64,000 nt of DNA from SXVE01 sp036388895 (GCA_036388895.1 DASVQY010000036.1:34603-98602), one strand, 5' to 3'. Positions 8,561-17,230 are shown, counted from the first letter of the stretch. Notes: a model not told the origin generated them from the sequence alone. Made by a program: numbers and translations.

Positions 8561-9054
8561 TTCAATTTCCGAGTTTTGTTTTTCGTGTAAAGCAGTTCAG
8601 TCGAACTTTCCGTAACGCTCGAAGCGGGCGCGAAGGGTTTTTCTTCTAAAAGTTTTCCGGTTTCACGATTTTCAGTCAATTCGTTTATCAGTATTGGATT
8701 CGGTTTTCTTTCCTTTACATCCTCGCTGAAAATCACATAAATGAGCGACGAAATCGCAAAAACGATAAACGCAATCAATAAAATCCCGAAGAAAACATTT
8801 TCGCCGCTGAAAATCATTCTCGTTAAAATAAAATAAATTACTGTGCTGACACCGGTTAACAACACGAGTGCGAATCCGCCGAAAGCGATGTTGCCGAAGT
8901 TCTCCAATCTTCTCTGGCGTTTAAAAAGTTCCGCGCTTTCGGGCGAAGCGATTTGCTCAAGCAGCGCAACGGTAATTTGTTCGAGCCTTAAACCGCACGA
9001 ACGGCAGAATTTTTGTTCGGTTGTATTTTTTGCGCCGCAATTCGGACAAAACAT
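8557..9054 (-). CDS. Zinc-ribbon membrane protein A
   Basis: The N-terminus carries a treble-type zinc ribbon with four cysteines at residues 3, 6, 17 and 20 (CPNC ... CRSC). A linker precedes two hydrophobic segments (about 54-76 and 84-107), and the protein ends in a ~55-residue polar cytoplasmic tail with Glu/Thr/Lys. Small proteins of this layout (zinc ribbon then two transmembrane helices) are common in bacteria and mostly uncharacterised. It is a paralogue of the frame-broken gene immediately upstream (9083-9594): both ends align, and the tail ends in a PxSSVTE.../PSVTE... motif in both. Coupled by ATGA overlap to the MNIO partner gene. Confidence 0.75.
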   Translation of the reverse strand: MFCPNCGAKNTTEQKFCRSCGLRLEQITVALLEQIASPESAELFKRQRRLENFGNIAFGGFALVLLTGVSTVIYFILTRMIFSGENVFFGILLIAFIVFAISSLIYVIFSEDVKERKPNPILINELTENRETGKLLEEKPFAPASSVTESSTELLYTKNKTRKLK

Positions 9055-9082
9055 AATTTAGTGATTTTTTTTATAAACGAAT

Positions 9083-9594
9083 TTACAAATTGCCGGAATT
9101 TATTTTTCGCTTTGCTGAAAGCAGTCCGGTTGTTTTTTCCGTAACACTCGGAATCGGTTTAATTTCGCCGTCCGGCAAAATTTTTTTTGTCACATTTGTA
9201 GAATTAACAAACTTTTGCTCGTTCTCGTCCGACAGACGCTTGTTTTTCTGTTTTGTATTCATAAACAATTTCGGAAAGTTCAGAAAAAAATCGAAAGCAA
9301 TCCGAAAATTATTAAAGCAGTGAATCCAGACCAATATAAAACGTCCGCGCCGAACAAAATCATTTTGTAATAAATTACCTTTGAGAAAAAAAGCCCGATT
9401 GCAATGATCGCCGAACAGGACAAAGAGAAAATGCCCAATTTTTCAAACAAATCTTTCCGTTTTTGCAATTTCGCGTATTCTTTGGTCGGGGTTTGACCGG
9501 CAATTGCGCGTAAAACCGCGTCTAATTTTAATCCGCACGAACGACAAAAATTTTGTTCGCTATCAATTTCCGCAGCGCAATTCGGACAGAACAT
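9083..9594 (-). pseudogene. Zinc-ribbon membrane protein B, interrupted at a T7 run (frameshift or slippage)
   Basis: The reading frame from the ATG at 9594 encodes a zinc ribbon (CPNC, CRSC) and two hydrophobic segments, then hits a stop at 9280-9282. The C-terminal tail continues in another frame down to 9083, ending PIPSVTEKTTGLLSAKRK, which matches the PASSVTESSTELL tail of its neighbour at 8557-9054. The break falls at seven consecutive A on the plus strand (9284-9290; T7 in the mRNA sense). One extra T would join the two frames. It may be a true frameshift mutation, a sequencing indel, or a transcriptional slippage site. The truncated 104-aa product would still contain ribbon and membrane parts. 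Confidence 0.65.
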
Positions 9595-9600
9595 ATTTCT

Positions 9601-9656
9601 ATTACAGATTTTAGAATTCGTTTTTTTGGATCTAGCAATTTACTAAAATCTGTAAT
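9601..9656 (-). terminator. Long hairpin directly after the MNIO stop codon
   Basis: Perfect 14-base inverted repeat: ATTACAGATTTTAG at 9601-9614 and its complement at 9643-9656, with a 28-base loop that includes a run of seven T. It begins right after the MNIO stop codon and ends just before the zinc-ribbon B start. It could terminate, attenuate or protect the upstream transcript. Confidence 0.45.
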
Positions 9657-10499
9657 TTATACGCTTGAAGTTCTTTTTAAGTTCGTTTTTTCCATCAGAT
9701 TTCTCGCTGTTCGCAGCTCTTCCAAAATCTCCGAAAACGGGGGGAAATTTTCATCGCGTTCTAAAACGGCGCCTTTGACATCGCATCTTGAGCAGACTTC
9801 TCTGAATACGTTCCAGATTTCGTCTTCGGTTCGATTCGCGTGCGCGTCAATCAATCGCTTGCCGTGTTTTTGCGAGCCGACAAAATGCAATTGCACAATT
9901 CTTTCAGACGGGATTTCATCTAAAAACTTTCGCCAGTCGAAATTGAAATTTTTTGAATTGATATACAAATTTGTTACATCCAGAAGCAATCCACAATCGG
10001 TTTCCTCGGTTATGCATCGAATGAATTCGGCTTCCCTCATTTCCGAAGACTGAAAGCGAACGAGATAAGTTATATTTTCGAGTATCAAAGGCGTTTTAAT
10101 TCGATGTTTTACGCGTTCGATATTTCGCACGAAAATTTTTACCGCTTCTTTCGTGTACGGAACGGGCGCGAGATGTCCGATTTTTACTCCGCCGGATTTC
10201 GTGAAACAAAGATGATCGCTGAACCATGGCGGATCAACAAACTCGACGAGTTCAGCGAGCTTTTCGAGGTAAATCTCGTCAATTCCTTCGGCGCTTCCGA
10301 GCGAAAGTTCCAATGAATGCGGAACGAGCCGAAAATGCTCTTTTAAAAGTTTTAATTCTTCGATTTTCTGCGGTTTGGCATCGAGATAATGGTCTGCGGT
10401 GATTTCTAAAAATTTGATTTTATCTTGATGAAGAAATAAATCAGCGCGAAATTGTTCACGAAATCCGATTCCGACGCCGAGATTTTGGATATCTTTCAT
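9657..10499 (-). CDS. DUF692-family multinuclear non-haem iron oxidase (MNIO)
   Basis: TIM-barrel metalloenzyme of the DUF692 family, whose studied members (MbnB, TglH and relatives) use two or three iron ions to oxidise or excise atoms of peptide cysteines. The likely metal ligands are all present in order: H61 (VPHSLELSLG), H96 (WFSDHLCF), E141 (LENITYL), D174 and N177 (LLLDVTNLYIN), H205 (QLHFVGS), D218 and H220 (LIDAHA), E247 (VLERDENFP). The usual AGH after the HL motif is VGS here. Length 280 aa is typical. The gene starts 13 bases after the TIGR04222-like gene, whose product ends in a cysteine-rich tail, making that tail the obvious candidate substrate. Confidence 0.88.
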   Translation of the reverse strand: MKDIQNLGVGIGFREQFRADLFLHQDKIKFLEITADHYLDAKPQKIEELKLLKEHFRLVPHSLELSLGSAEGIDEIYLEKLAELVEFVDPPWFSDHLCFTKSGGVKIGHLAPVPYTKEAVKIFVRNIERVKHRIKTPLILENITYLVRFQSSEMREAEFIRCITEETDCGLLLDVTNLYINSKNFNFDWRKFLDEIPSERIVQLHFVGSQKHGKRLIDAHANRTEDEIWNVFREVCSRCDVKGAVLERDENFPPFSEILEELRTARNLMEKTNLKRTSSV

Positions 10500-10512
10500 T
10501 GCAAATATAAGC

Positions 10513-11496
10513 TTAGGAACATCCGCCGCCGCAGCCTCCGCAACCGCCGCCGCAAGAACCGCCGTCGCCTGACGAACCCGAAGAACAACTGCTGCCGCAG
10601 CCCGAACCGCAAGAACTCGCCGCCGTTTGCTGCTGCGCTCTTTGAAACGCCTGATTGTAATTGTCGAACACGGTTCCGGCTAAAATTCCGGTGCCGAATA
10701 CTCCGACGCTTAAAAGCAGCGGGTCTGCTCCGCCAAACGTCGGCTGCACAGTGCCGCGCTGCTGCCCGTTCGGGATGTACGCCGCTTGCGACTGATACTT
10801 TAGATTTTCAAAAGCGAGCTGCAAACGTTCGAGATAAGCTCTGCCGAGATTTGTAACCCGCGGCAGTTTTGAAACTGAAGCCACGATAGATGCCCCTGCG
10901 ACTGCGAATATCACTAATAAAATAATATTGAAGCTTCCGTAAGCCAGAGCGGCGAGCAATTTGTAAGCGCCGAGTCCTAAAATTATGACAAGAGCTGCGC
11001 GTTTCCACGGCGCGAAACTGTTTCTCAAATTGTCGTTGAACAGTAATTGCGCGCGTTCCAGCCGCGAATGGTACGTCAAGCCGTAGCTTTCCAGATACGA
11101 AATCAATCCGTTCGTTTCAAAAACCTCTTTGATTTCGCGCGTTTGTCCGAACCAAACCAGCGATTGCCGCTCTATTTCGCTCAAGCTGCCGTTTGTTTGA
11201 TTGTTAAGCCGTCTGATCTGCGTCGTTTTCCCCTCGGTCGTTAATTCGATATGACCTTTCTGCATTAAACTGAACACAATCGAACGCGCGACTTCGTTGA
11301 TGCCTCCGCGCAGGTATGCGATTTCATAAGGATCAATTTGTGCGGGAATCGGCGGCAGCGGAAGCGCGCTCGTTTTATCAATTCTGGTTTTGACGAAAGC
11401 GAGAAAAATCAAGGTAAAGAAAATAACAAAACCGTAAAAAACGAGAAAATACGGACCGTACATCGAAGCCAGCGGATTATCGAAAAGAATGTCCAT
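10513..11496 (-). CDS. TIGR04222-type membrane protein with Cys/Gly-rich C-terminal tail
   Basis: 327 aa. There is a transmembrane segment near the N-terminus (about 15-35, VFYGFVIFFTLIFLAFV), a cytoplasmic alpha/beta domain beginning DPYEIAYLRGG (family hallmark), two further hydrophobic helices around 170-205 and another hydrophobic stretch near 260-275. The last ~34 residues (encoded at about 10516-10617) are almost only Gly, Ser and Cys and contain seven cysteines (SSCGSGC ... GGGCGGCGGGCS). TIGR04222 proteins are known for such low-complexity tails, and the next gene encodes an MNIO cysteine-modifying enzyme. Start at 11496 has a perfect AAGGAGG site. Function unknown; likely a modified membrane protein. 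Confidence 0.8.
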   Translation of the reverse strand: MDILFDNPLASMYGPYFLVFYGFVIFFTLIFLAFVKTRIDKTSALPLPPIPAQIDPYEIAYLRGGINEVARSIVFSLMQKGHIELTTEGKTTQIRRLNNQTNGSLSEIERQSLVWFGQTREIKEVFETNGLISYLESYGLTYHSRLERAQLLFNDNLRNSFAPWKRAALVIILGLGAYKLLAALAYGSFNIILLVIFAVAGASIVASVSKLPRVTNLGRAYLERLQLAFENLKYQSQAAYIPNGQQRGTVQPTFGGADPLLLSVGVFGTGILAGTVFDNYNQAFQRAQQQTAASSCGSGCGSSCSSGSSGDGGSCGGGCGGCGGGCS

Positions 11497-11617
11497 CGAA
11501 AAATTCCTCCTTATCTACAATTTAAAACGATTTTTTGAGCGGATGGTTTTAAATGTCACAGAAATTTAATACCGGCAAACTGAACGAAAATAAAATTGTG
11601 ATAATTTTCAAAGAAAT

Positions 11618-12157
11618 CTACTTTTCTATAAAGACCTGCGTCACGTAAATATCTCCATTTCGTGATTGAGCTATTCCAATGCCCGAATCAGTCCAAGCGC
11701 GGTCGAGAATATTTTCTTTATGCGTCGGCGATTCCATCCAGCCTTTGATCGCGAAGTAACTTAAATCGTTTGTCGGTTCGCAGAGAAAAAGATTTTCGCC
11801 GATTTTCGACCATTTTTTTATATGCGCGTCTTTCGCTCTTTCGACAACCGTCGCTCCTTCCGGGTCAAAGTGATCGAAAAATCCGCCGCGCGCCATTTTC
11901 CCGGAATAATCGCGCGCCAATTTCGACAATTCATAATTCCATCTCAACTCTCTCAATGCTTTCCGAGCCCGAACCTTATTAACCGAATCGAAGATTTCCA
12001 TTTCCGTATCGGCGAAGTTTTTAACCGAAACGGAAAATAAAAAATTCCGGTTTGTGTTCACCGGTCGCTCTGCAAAGCTTTTAACGGAAAAACCGGAAAA
12101 TATAGCAATCAACGCTAAAACGCCGCATTTAGCCGTCAACATTTTTTTTATTTTCAT
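11618..12157 (-). CDS. Secreted CAP-domain (SCP/PR-1-like) protein
   Basis: The CAP domain fills about residues 52-179: FDSVNKVRARKALRELRW, ELSKLARDYSGKMA, the FFDHFDPEGATVVERA motif, IGENLF, WMESPTHKENIL and GIGIAQSRNGDIYVTQVF. The His and Glu residues that form the CAP cavity are present. The chosen ATG (12157) gives a signal peptide (KKMLTAKCGVLALIAIFSGF). The frame is open upstream to an ATG at 12265, which would add 36 residues that look unlike an export signal, so I prefer the shorter form. Bacterial CAP proteins are exported and mostly of unknown role. Confidence 0.82.
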   Translation of the reverse strand: MKIKKMLTAKCGVLALIAIFSGFSVKSFAERPVNTNRNFLFSVSVKNFADTEMEIFDSVNKVRARKALRELRWNYELSKLARDYSGKMARGGFFDHFDPEGATVVERAKDAHIKKWSKIGENLFLCEPTNDLSYFAIKGWMESPTHKENILDRAWTDSGIGIAQSRNGDIYVTQVFIEK

Positions 12158-12353
12158 TTTTTTTGAAGTATAAGGGTTCCGGGGAAAGTTCGCCGCGATT
12201 GACACGCGAACGGAAAATTTCTGCATTTTCTTTTCAAGAATAAATTGATTGCTGTAGAAATTCAATCTTTTTCTTTAAGCTCAACGCCGCGCAAAGTTTA
12301 TTTCATACGCGCTGGAATTTGGTACTTTAATTATCGCTGAAAGGTTTTAGAGA

Positions 12354-12818
12354 CTACTTTGTTTCCAGTTTGTTCATTTCCGTTCCGGTCCATTCGCATA
12401 AAACTCTTATTTCTTCATCGCTCAATCGCGCGCTGGGGTGTATCCATAAATAAGACGATAAAGGCATCATTCGGCTTTCGACCTGTTCGCAAATTTCTTC
12501 GAGTTTGCGCTTTTTCCGGCGATTTTCGTATGTGTTCCAAATCGAGAAATTCAACTCGTTCCGTCCTTCTCTGATATGTTCGTCGAGAAATGCTGCGGAT
12601 GGCTGAATTTTTGAATACCAGGGATAAATCGTTTCGTTTGAATGACAATCGGTGCAGGAGCGATTCAAAATTGCCTGAACGTTTTCGGGAACAGCGGTCG
12701 CCGATTGCAGAGTTTCGCTCTGAACGATTGGCGGATTGGTAAAATCGGGACGGAAAAATTGCAGAACTACAAAAATCGAAAATAAAATGATGATTATAAT
12801 TTTTATTGCCCGCTTCAT
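12354..12818 (-). CDS. Haem-binding (Haem_bd) domain protein, periplasmic
   Basis: An N-terminal membrane anchor or signal (MKRAIKIIIIILFSIFVVLQ) is followed by one c-type haem motif CTDCH (about residues 54-58), an SNETIYPWYSKIQP segment and downstream Met residues (MMPLSSYLWIHP) that could supply the second axial ligand. This is the layout of the Haem_bd family often found in soil Bacteroidota and Acidobacteriota. The C-terminal LSDEEIRVLCEWTG resembles the last helix of cytochrome c domains. Single gene, with no cytochrome maturation genes in the window. Confidence 0.85.
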   Translation of the reverse strand: MKRAIKIIIIILFSIFVVLQFFRPDFTNPPIVQSETLQSATAVPENVQAILNRSCTDCHSNETIYPWYSKIQPSAAFLDEHIREGRNELNFSIWNTYENRRKKRKLEEICEQVESRMMPLSSYLWIHPSARLSDEEIRVLCEWTGTEMNKLETK

Positions 12819-12851
12819 TAAGAATGATAAATACGAAAAACAAGTCGTGAC

Positions 12852-13175
12852 CTAATCTTGTGGCGCTGATTCTTCATCTCGAAATCCGTTAATAAAGTGA
12901 CTTGCCAAACTTTTGCTTCTGGCGTACAAAATTAAACCTATAACCATATAAACTATACTGGTTATAAGAACAACTCCGTAATTTGCAAGTTCACTCGGAA
13001 CAGCTTGCAGAGAGGCTACTAAAATCCCAATGAGAATTGTAGCCCACATTGCTATTGCTTGAAGAAAAAATGCCAGAGCCTGCAATCGGATAATTATTGT
13101 AATTAGTTTTTTAAGATTATTCATTTCAATAAATCTTTCAAAGTCCAAATCATTTTCGTCAAGTCTTTTTACCAT
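12852..13175 (-). CDS. Small membrane protein, unknown
   Basis: Three possible starts (13235, 13175, 13124). I chose the ATG at 13175 because the segment upstream of it looks non-natural (Cys/His/Tyr-rich), and none has a strong ribosome-binding site. The protein has two hydrophobic helices (about residues 27-55 and 65-85 of the chosen form) and a short charged cytoplasmic tail. Its codon use is more AT-rich than that of neighbouring genes. The two-helix layout resembles the DUF2975 family loosely, but I cannot assign it. Confidence 0.6.
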   Translation of the reverse strand: MVKRLDENDLDFERFIEMNNLKKLITIIIRLQALAFFLQAIAMWATILIGILVASLQAVPSELANYGVVLITSIVYMVIGLILYARSKSLASHFINGFRDEESAPQD

Positions 13176-13399
13176 TACGGGTGTGCAATGTAAGGTTTTG
13201 TGGACTCTGCAAAGGTAAAAATAAGCGAAATACAAAGCTAAAGCTTAGTTCAATGTTTCCCGATTTGATAATTTTTTCTCAACCCCGAGATTAAAAAGCA
13301 AATGAAAAACAAATAATATTGTTTTAGAAACTTAAATGTGCTAACAACTGTTTGAAAGAAATTTCTATTTTACACTCTATTCTGATTTTCTCTGGAATA

Positions 13400-13879
13400 A
13401 TGTCTGAAATTTTATCGTTAGATTTCCGTGACAATCATTTACGCGCTGACAATTCAGCTCGAATCGGTAAACTCGGGGAAGATTTGGCGGCGCGTTATCT
13501 TGTTCAAAACGGTTTCCGGCTTGTTATGTCGAATTTTAAAGTTGCCGTCGGCAGAAACCGCAAAAATGTTCCGATTACCGGCGAAATTGATTTGATTGCT
13601 TTAGAGGCGAACGTTCTTTGTTTCGTTGAAGTAAAGACGCGCAGCTCTGATGAATTCGCCGCGCCGGTTTCGGCTGTAGATTTGCGCAAACAGCGGCAGA
13701 TAACCAGAACGGCACGCGTTTACCGCAACATATTTAATTTGCGCGGAATAAAATTTCGTTACGATGTCGTCAGTATTGTTTTGAGCCTCGAAGAACCGAA
13801 AATCGAGCTTTTCAGAAATTTTTGGACAGAAGATAAATTTCGTAAAAAATCCTGGAATATGGATTTTTTTTATGCATAA
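13400..13879 (+). CDS. YraN family (UPF0102) putative endonuclease
   Basis: Restriction-endonuclease-like fold. Conserved elements: GKLGEDLAARYLVQNGFRL near the N-terminus, GEIDLIALEANVLCFVEVKTR with the PD-(D/E)xK-type Asp, Glu and Lys, and the RKQRQITRTARVY helix. Family members are small proteins of unclear role in DNA metabolism. The frame is open from 13352, but the ATG at 13400 (MSEILSLDFRD) gives the family-like N-terminus; UPF0102 proteins usually run 115-130 aa, so this one has extra residues at both ends and a ten-residue insertion (VGRNRKNVPI) before the GEIDLI motif. It stands alone, 57 bases before the S9 peptidase gene. Confidence 0.85.
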   Translation: MSEILSLDFRDNHLRADNSARIGKLGEDLAARYLVQNGFRLVMSNFKVAVGRNRKNVPITGEIDLIALEANVLCFVEVKTRSSDEFAAPVSAVDLRKQRQITRTARVYRNIFNLRGIKFRYDVVSIVLSLEEPKIELFRNFWTEDKFRKKSWNMDFFYA

Positions 13880-13935
13880 TAAAAGAACTCAATTATAATA
13901 AAACAAACCAAAACCAACCCTTCAGAGGAGAAAAT

Positions 13936-16281
13936 ATGACTCGTTTTTTGATTTTTTCGATAATCTTATTGGCTATAACTATGTTTACAACAAATATTTC
14001 GGCGCAGCTTCCCCCGCTGATTGATCGCGAAGTTTTCTTCGACAATCCTGAAATTGCCGGAGCGCAAATATCGCCGGACGGTAATTACATCGCTTTTCGC
14101 AAGCCTTACAAAGGCACGCTGAACATCTGGGTAAAGAAAACCGATGAGCCTTTTGAAAAGGCGCGCCCGCTGACGAATCGAACCGACCGTCCGATTCCGA
14201 ACTTCTTCTGGTCGCGCGACGGTAAATATATTTTATTCGTGCAGGACAAAGGCGGCGACGAAAATTACAACGTTTATGCCGTTAATCCGGCTGATTCTCC
14301 GGCGAGCGGCGCAGACGTGCCGACGGCGCGCAATATAACCGAGGCGCAAAATGTCCGCGCAATTATTCAAGAAGTTCCGCGAAGCGACGCGGACACGATT
14401 TATGTCGGCTTGAATGAGCGCGACAAAGCCTGGCACGACATATACAAAGTCAAAATCTCGACCGGCGAGCGAACTTTGTTAACCGAAAACAAAGACCGTT
14501 TGCAGGGCGTGATTTTTGACAATGCCGATAAAATGCGGCTGGCGATTCGTAATCCGCCCAACGGCGACACTGAAATTTTACTTCTCGACAGCGAAAAGCC
14601 GAAAGTTATTTATTCCTGCGATGTTTTTGAAACCTGTTCGCCGGTGCGTTTTCATAAAGACAACAAGCGCGTTTACATCTCGACCAACAAAGGCGAAACG
14701 GATTTAACACGGCTTATTCTGCTTGATGTTGCGACCGGTAAGGAAGAAGTCGTCGAAGCCGATCCGATGAAACGTGTTGATTTAAGCGGCACGAGCTTTT
14801 CCGACCTGACGAACGAAATTATCGCCACGGTTTATACAGATGACAGAAACCGCATCTACTTCAAAGATAAAAAATTTGAAGCCGATTACAACTACATCAA
14901 GAAAAAACTTGGCGACCGCGAAATCAATTTCAATTCGGGCACAAATGATGAAACCAAGTATATTATTTCAACTTACAGCGATACAGACCCCGGAACCGTC
15001 TGGCTTTACAATCGCAAAACAAAAAACCTTTCAACGCTCTATCAAGTGCGCGAAAAGCTACCGCGTCAATTTATGGCGGAAATGAAGCCCGTTCGTTATA
15101 AATCTTCGGACGGAATGGAAATTCCCGCCTATCTGACTTTGCCGAAAGGCATTCCGGCGAAAAATTTACCCGCCGTCATCGTTCCCCACGGGGGACCCTG
15201 GGCGCGTGATTTTTGGGGCTACAATTCATTCGCTCAATTTCTGGCAAATCGCGGTTATGCCGTTTTACAACCGAATTTCCGTTCCTCGACCGGCTACGGG
15301 AAAAAATTTCTTAATGCCGGAAACAACGAATGGGGACAAAAAATGCAGGACGATTTGACCTGGGGCGTGAGGTATATGGTCGAACAAGGCATCGCCGATC
15401 CGAAACGAATCGGGATAATGGGCGGTTCTTACGGCGGTTATGCGACGCTTGCGGGCGTTACTTTTACGCCGGATTTATACGCAGCCGCGGTAGCAATCGT
15501 CGCTCCTTCCAACTTGAAAACCCTGCTCGAATCAATTCCTCCCTATTGGGAAGCAGGACGCGTCATTTTCTACAAACGAATGGGCGATCCGAATACTTCT
15601 GAGGGCAAAGCGCAGTTGGAACGCCAATCACCTTTGACGCACGCGGCGAAAATCAAAACGCCGCTACTCGTTGTGCAGGGCGCAAATGATCCGCGCGTCA
15701 ATAAACGCGAATCAGACCAAATCGTCATCGCTTTACGCGAGCGCAACTACCCGGTCGAATATTTAGTCGCGCCGGACGAGGGACACGGTTTTGCGCGTCC
15801 GGTCAATAATATGGCGATGATTGCCGCCGCCGAAAAGTTTTTAGCGAAACATTTGGGCGGGCGCTTTCAAGAATCAATGACGCCGGAAGTAGCTCAGCGA
15901 TTAAAGGAGATTACGGTTGATCCGAAAACCGTAACAATCTCAATGCCGAAAAAGGCGGATATGAATGCCGCTGCGACGGTCAATATCACCGGCAAATGGA
16001 ATTTGACAGCCAGCGCCGCCGGTCAGGAAATTCCTATTACTATGACCGTTAATCAATCCGGTTCGGACGTCACAGGAACGATTTCCTCGCCGCAGGGAAA
16101 CGGAACTGTTGAAAACGGCAAAATAGGCGCAAATAATTTAACCGGAAAATTGAAAGTAAACATTGGCGGGCAAAATATGGAACTGACAATTGAAGGAACT
16201 ATTAACGGAGATAAAATGACCGGAACAATTTCCGGTCCGGGGCTGCCGCCGATTTCATTTTCGGCAACAAAAGACAGGTAA
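13936..16281 (+). CDS. Secreted S9-family prolyl oligopeptidase with extra C-terminal beta domain
   Basis: Signal peptide 1-23 (TTNISAQ). Residues ~30-390 form the beta-propeller that filters substrates; ~395-650 are the alpha/beta-hydrolase domain. The catalytic triad can be placed: S498 in GGSYGGYAT, D585 in GANDPRVN, H617 in DEGHGF. The protein therefore likely cleaves short peptides in the periplasm. After the hydrolase, about 100 residues (TGKWNLTAS ... ISFSATKDR) form a repetitive beta-strand domain not found in standard S9 enzymes, with alternating polar strands such as GTISSPQGNGTV and GTINGDKMTGTI. AGAGGAGAA ribosome-binding site precedes the ATG. Confidence 0.93.
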   Translation: MTRFLIFSIILLAITMFTTNISAQLPPLIDREVFFDNPEIAGAQISPDGNYIAFRKPYKGTLNIWVKKTDEPFEKARPLTNRTDRPIPNFFWSRDGKYILFVQDKGGDENYNVYAVNPADSPASGADVPTARNITEAQNVRAIIQEVPRSDADTIYVGLNERDKAWHDIYKVKISTGERTLLTENKDRLQGVIFDNADKMRLAIRNPPNGDTEILLLDSEKPKVIYSCDVFETCSPVRFHKDNKRVYISTNKGETDLTRLILLDVATGKEEVVEADPMKRVDLSGTSFSDLTNEIIATVYTDDRNRIYFKDKKFEADYNYIKKKLGDREINFNSGTNDETKYIISTYSDTDPGTVWLYNRKTKNLSTLYQVREKLPRQFMAEMKPVRYKSSDGMEIPAYLTLPKGIPAKNLPAVIVPHGGPWARDFWGYNSFAQFLANRGYAVLQPNFRSSTGYGKKFLNAGNNEWGQKMQDDLTWGVRYMVEQGIADPKRIGIMGGSYGGYATLAGVTFTPDLYAAAVAIVAPSNLKTLLESIPPYWEAGRVIFYKRMGDPNTSEGKAQLERQSPLTHAAKIKTPLLVVQGANDPRVNKRESDQIVIALRERNYPVEYLVAPDEGHGFARPVNNMAMIAAAEKFLAKHLGGRFQESMTPEVAQRLKEITVDPKTVTISMPKKADMNAAATVNITGKWNLTASAAGQEIPITMTVNQSGSDVTGTISSPQGNGTVENGKIGANNLTGKLKVNIGGQNMELTIEGTINGDKMTGTISGPGLPPISFSATKDR

Positions 16282-16288
16282 AGAAAGA

Positions 16289-16322
16289 AGTGAAGAAATT
16301 CTAAAAATTTTTCTTTACTTCT
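16289..16322. terminator. Weak hairpin between convergent genes
   Basis: AGTGAAGAAA pairs imperfectly with TTTCTTTACT around an AT-rich loop between the ends of the S9 peptidase and ChaN-like genes. A bidirectional terminator role fits the position; the stem is weak. Confidence 0.35.
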
Positions 16323-16336
16323 CTTCTCCTTCTTTT

Positions 16337-17230
16337 CTATTTCTGGCTTCGCGGAACTTTCGCGTCGGTCAAGACAACGAAATCTCCCAGGTCGGAGTGT
16401 TTCGCTTTATCGAAATTAGTGAAATTCTCGTCGTAACGCATTGTCACGACGAGAATTTTGGTTTTCGGTTGATATTTTAACAAATGCTCGACTGTTCCCA
16501 ACCGATTTTCAGTATGAAAACTTCCATTCAAATGAATAACCAGTGCGTTTTTATGACGATTTAAATTTTCCGCAATCGAATAAGCCATCGTCGCGTCCCA
16601 AAGAGCCTGCGCAGCCAACATCGGAGTATGCGGATTCGGCGAATTCGCCGGCGCCCCCATTAAGGCGTTAAATTTTTTTGCGTAAGCCGCTGACGCTTCG
16701 CCGAAAGGCAGCGGAGCGAGCCATTTTTTCGCTTCAGGCGAAAGTTCGCTGAGCGAATCACGCCCCAGCCTGGAAACCATATTGACATAGCGGCGCGGTG
16801 CGTTTGCCGCAACAACTTCAATGTTTTTTTCTTTCGCGTATTCGACCAGCGGGCGGTAATCAGTCTTATAATTGCCCCAAGGGCGGCTCGACGAAAGAAA
16901 GTGAGCTTCTGTAATCTGATTTTTCAAATACTCATTGATGACCGTCTGTACACCACGCTCGAACATCTCCAGCGAAAGAATTAATTTTCTTTGAGAGGCG
17001 TATTTTTCATTCGCCTTTGTAAAAATTTCAAACTGAAGGGCGTGTGCGACCGCATCATCGTGCTGTTCGCCTAAAAAAACAACATCGGATTTGCCGATTT
17101 GTTCAATAATCGCGTTCACGCTTGCCGGTTTTCCGTTAGCCTCGAAAATACGGTAACTATTTTCGTTTGACTGACTGTAAATTGAAGCTGTCATTATAAA
17201 TAAGAGAAGAACTAGAATAGTTTTCAACAT
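16337..17230 (-). CDS. ChaN-family (haem-uptake/Tiki-like) secreted protein
   Basis: Signal peptide about 1-20, with no lipobox cysteine at the cleavage site, so unlike Campylobacter ChaN it is probably not a lipoprotein. The family motifs are FLGEQHDDAVAH (about 52-63, Glu and His), LSLEMFERG, APLPFGEASAAY, AQALWDATMAYSIAENL and NGSFHTENRLGT. These belong to the EreA/ChaN superfamily, whose members bind haem or metal or act as metalloproteases. Convergent with the S9 peptidase gene. The real activity is not known. Confidence 0.87.
   Translation of the reverse strand: MLKTILVLLLFIMTASIYSQSNENSYRIFEANGKPASVNAIIEQIGKSDVVFLGEQHDDAVAHALQFEIFTKANEKYASQRKLILSLEMFERGVQTVINEYLKNQITEAHFLSSSRPWGNYKTDYRPLVEYAKEKNIEVVAANAPRRYVNMVSRLGRDSLSELSPEAKKWLAPLPFGEASAAYAKKFNALMGAPANSPNPHTPMLAAQALWDATMAYSIAENLNRHKNALVIHLNGSFHTENRLGTVEHLLKYQPKTKILVVTMRYDENFTNFDKAKHSDLGDFVVLTDAKVPRSQK

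Noticed and set aside
12415..12843. 142-aa frame overlapping the haem-binding gene
   Set aside because: Alternative frame of a gene with a clear CxxCH motif.
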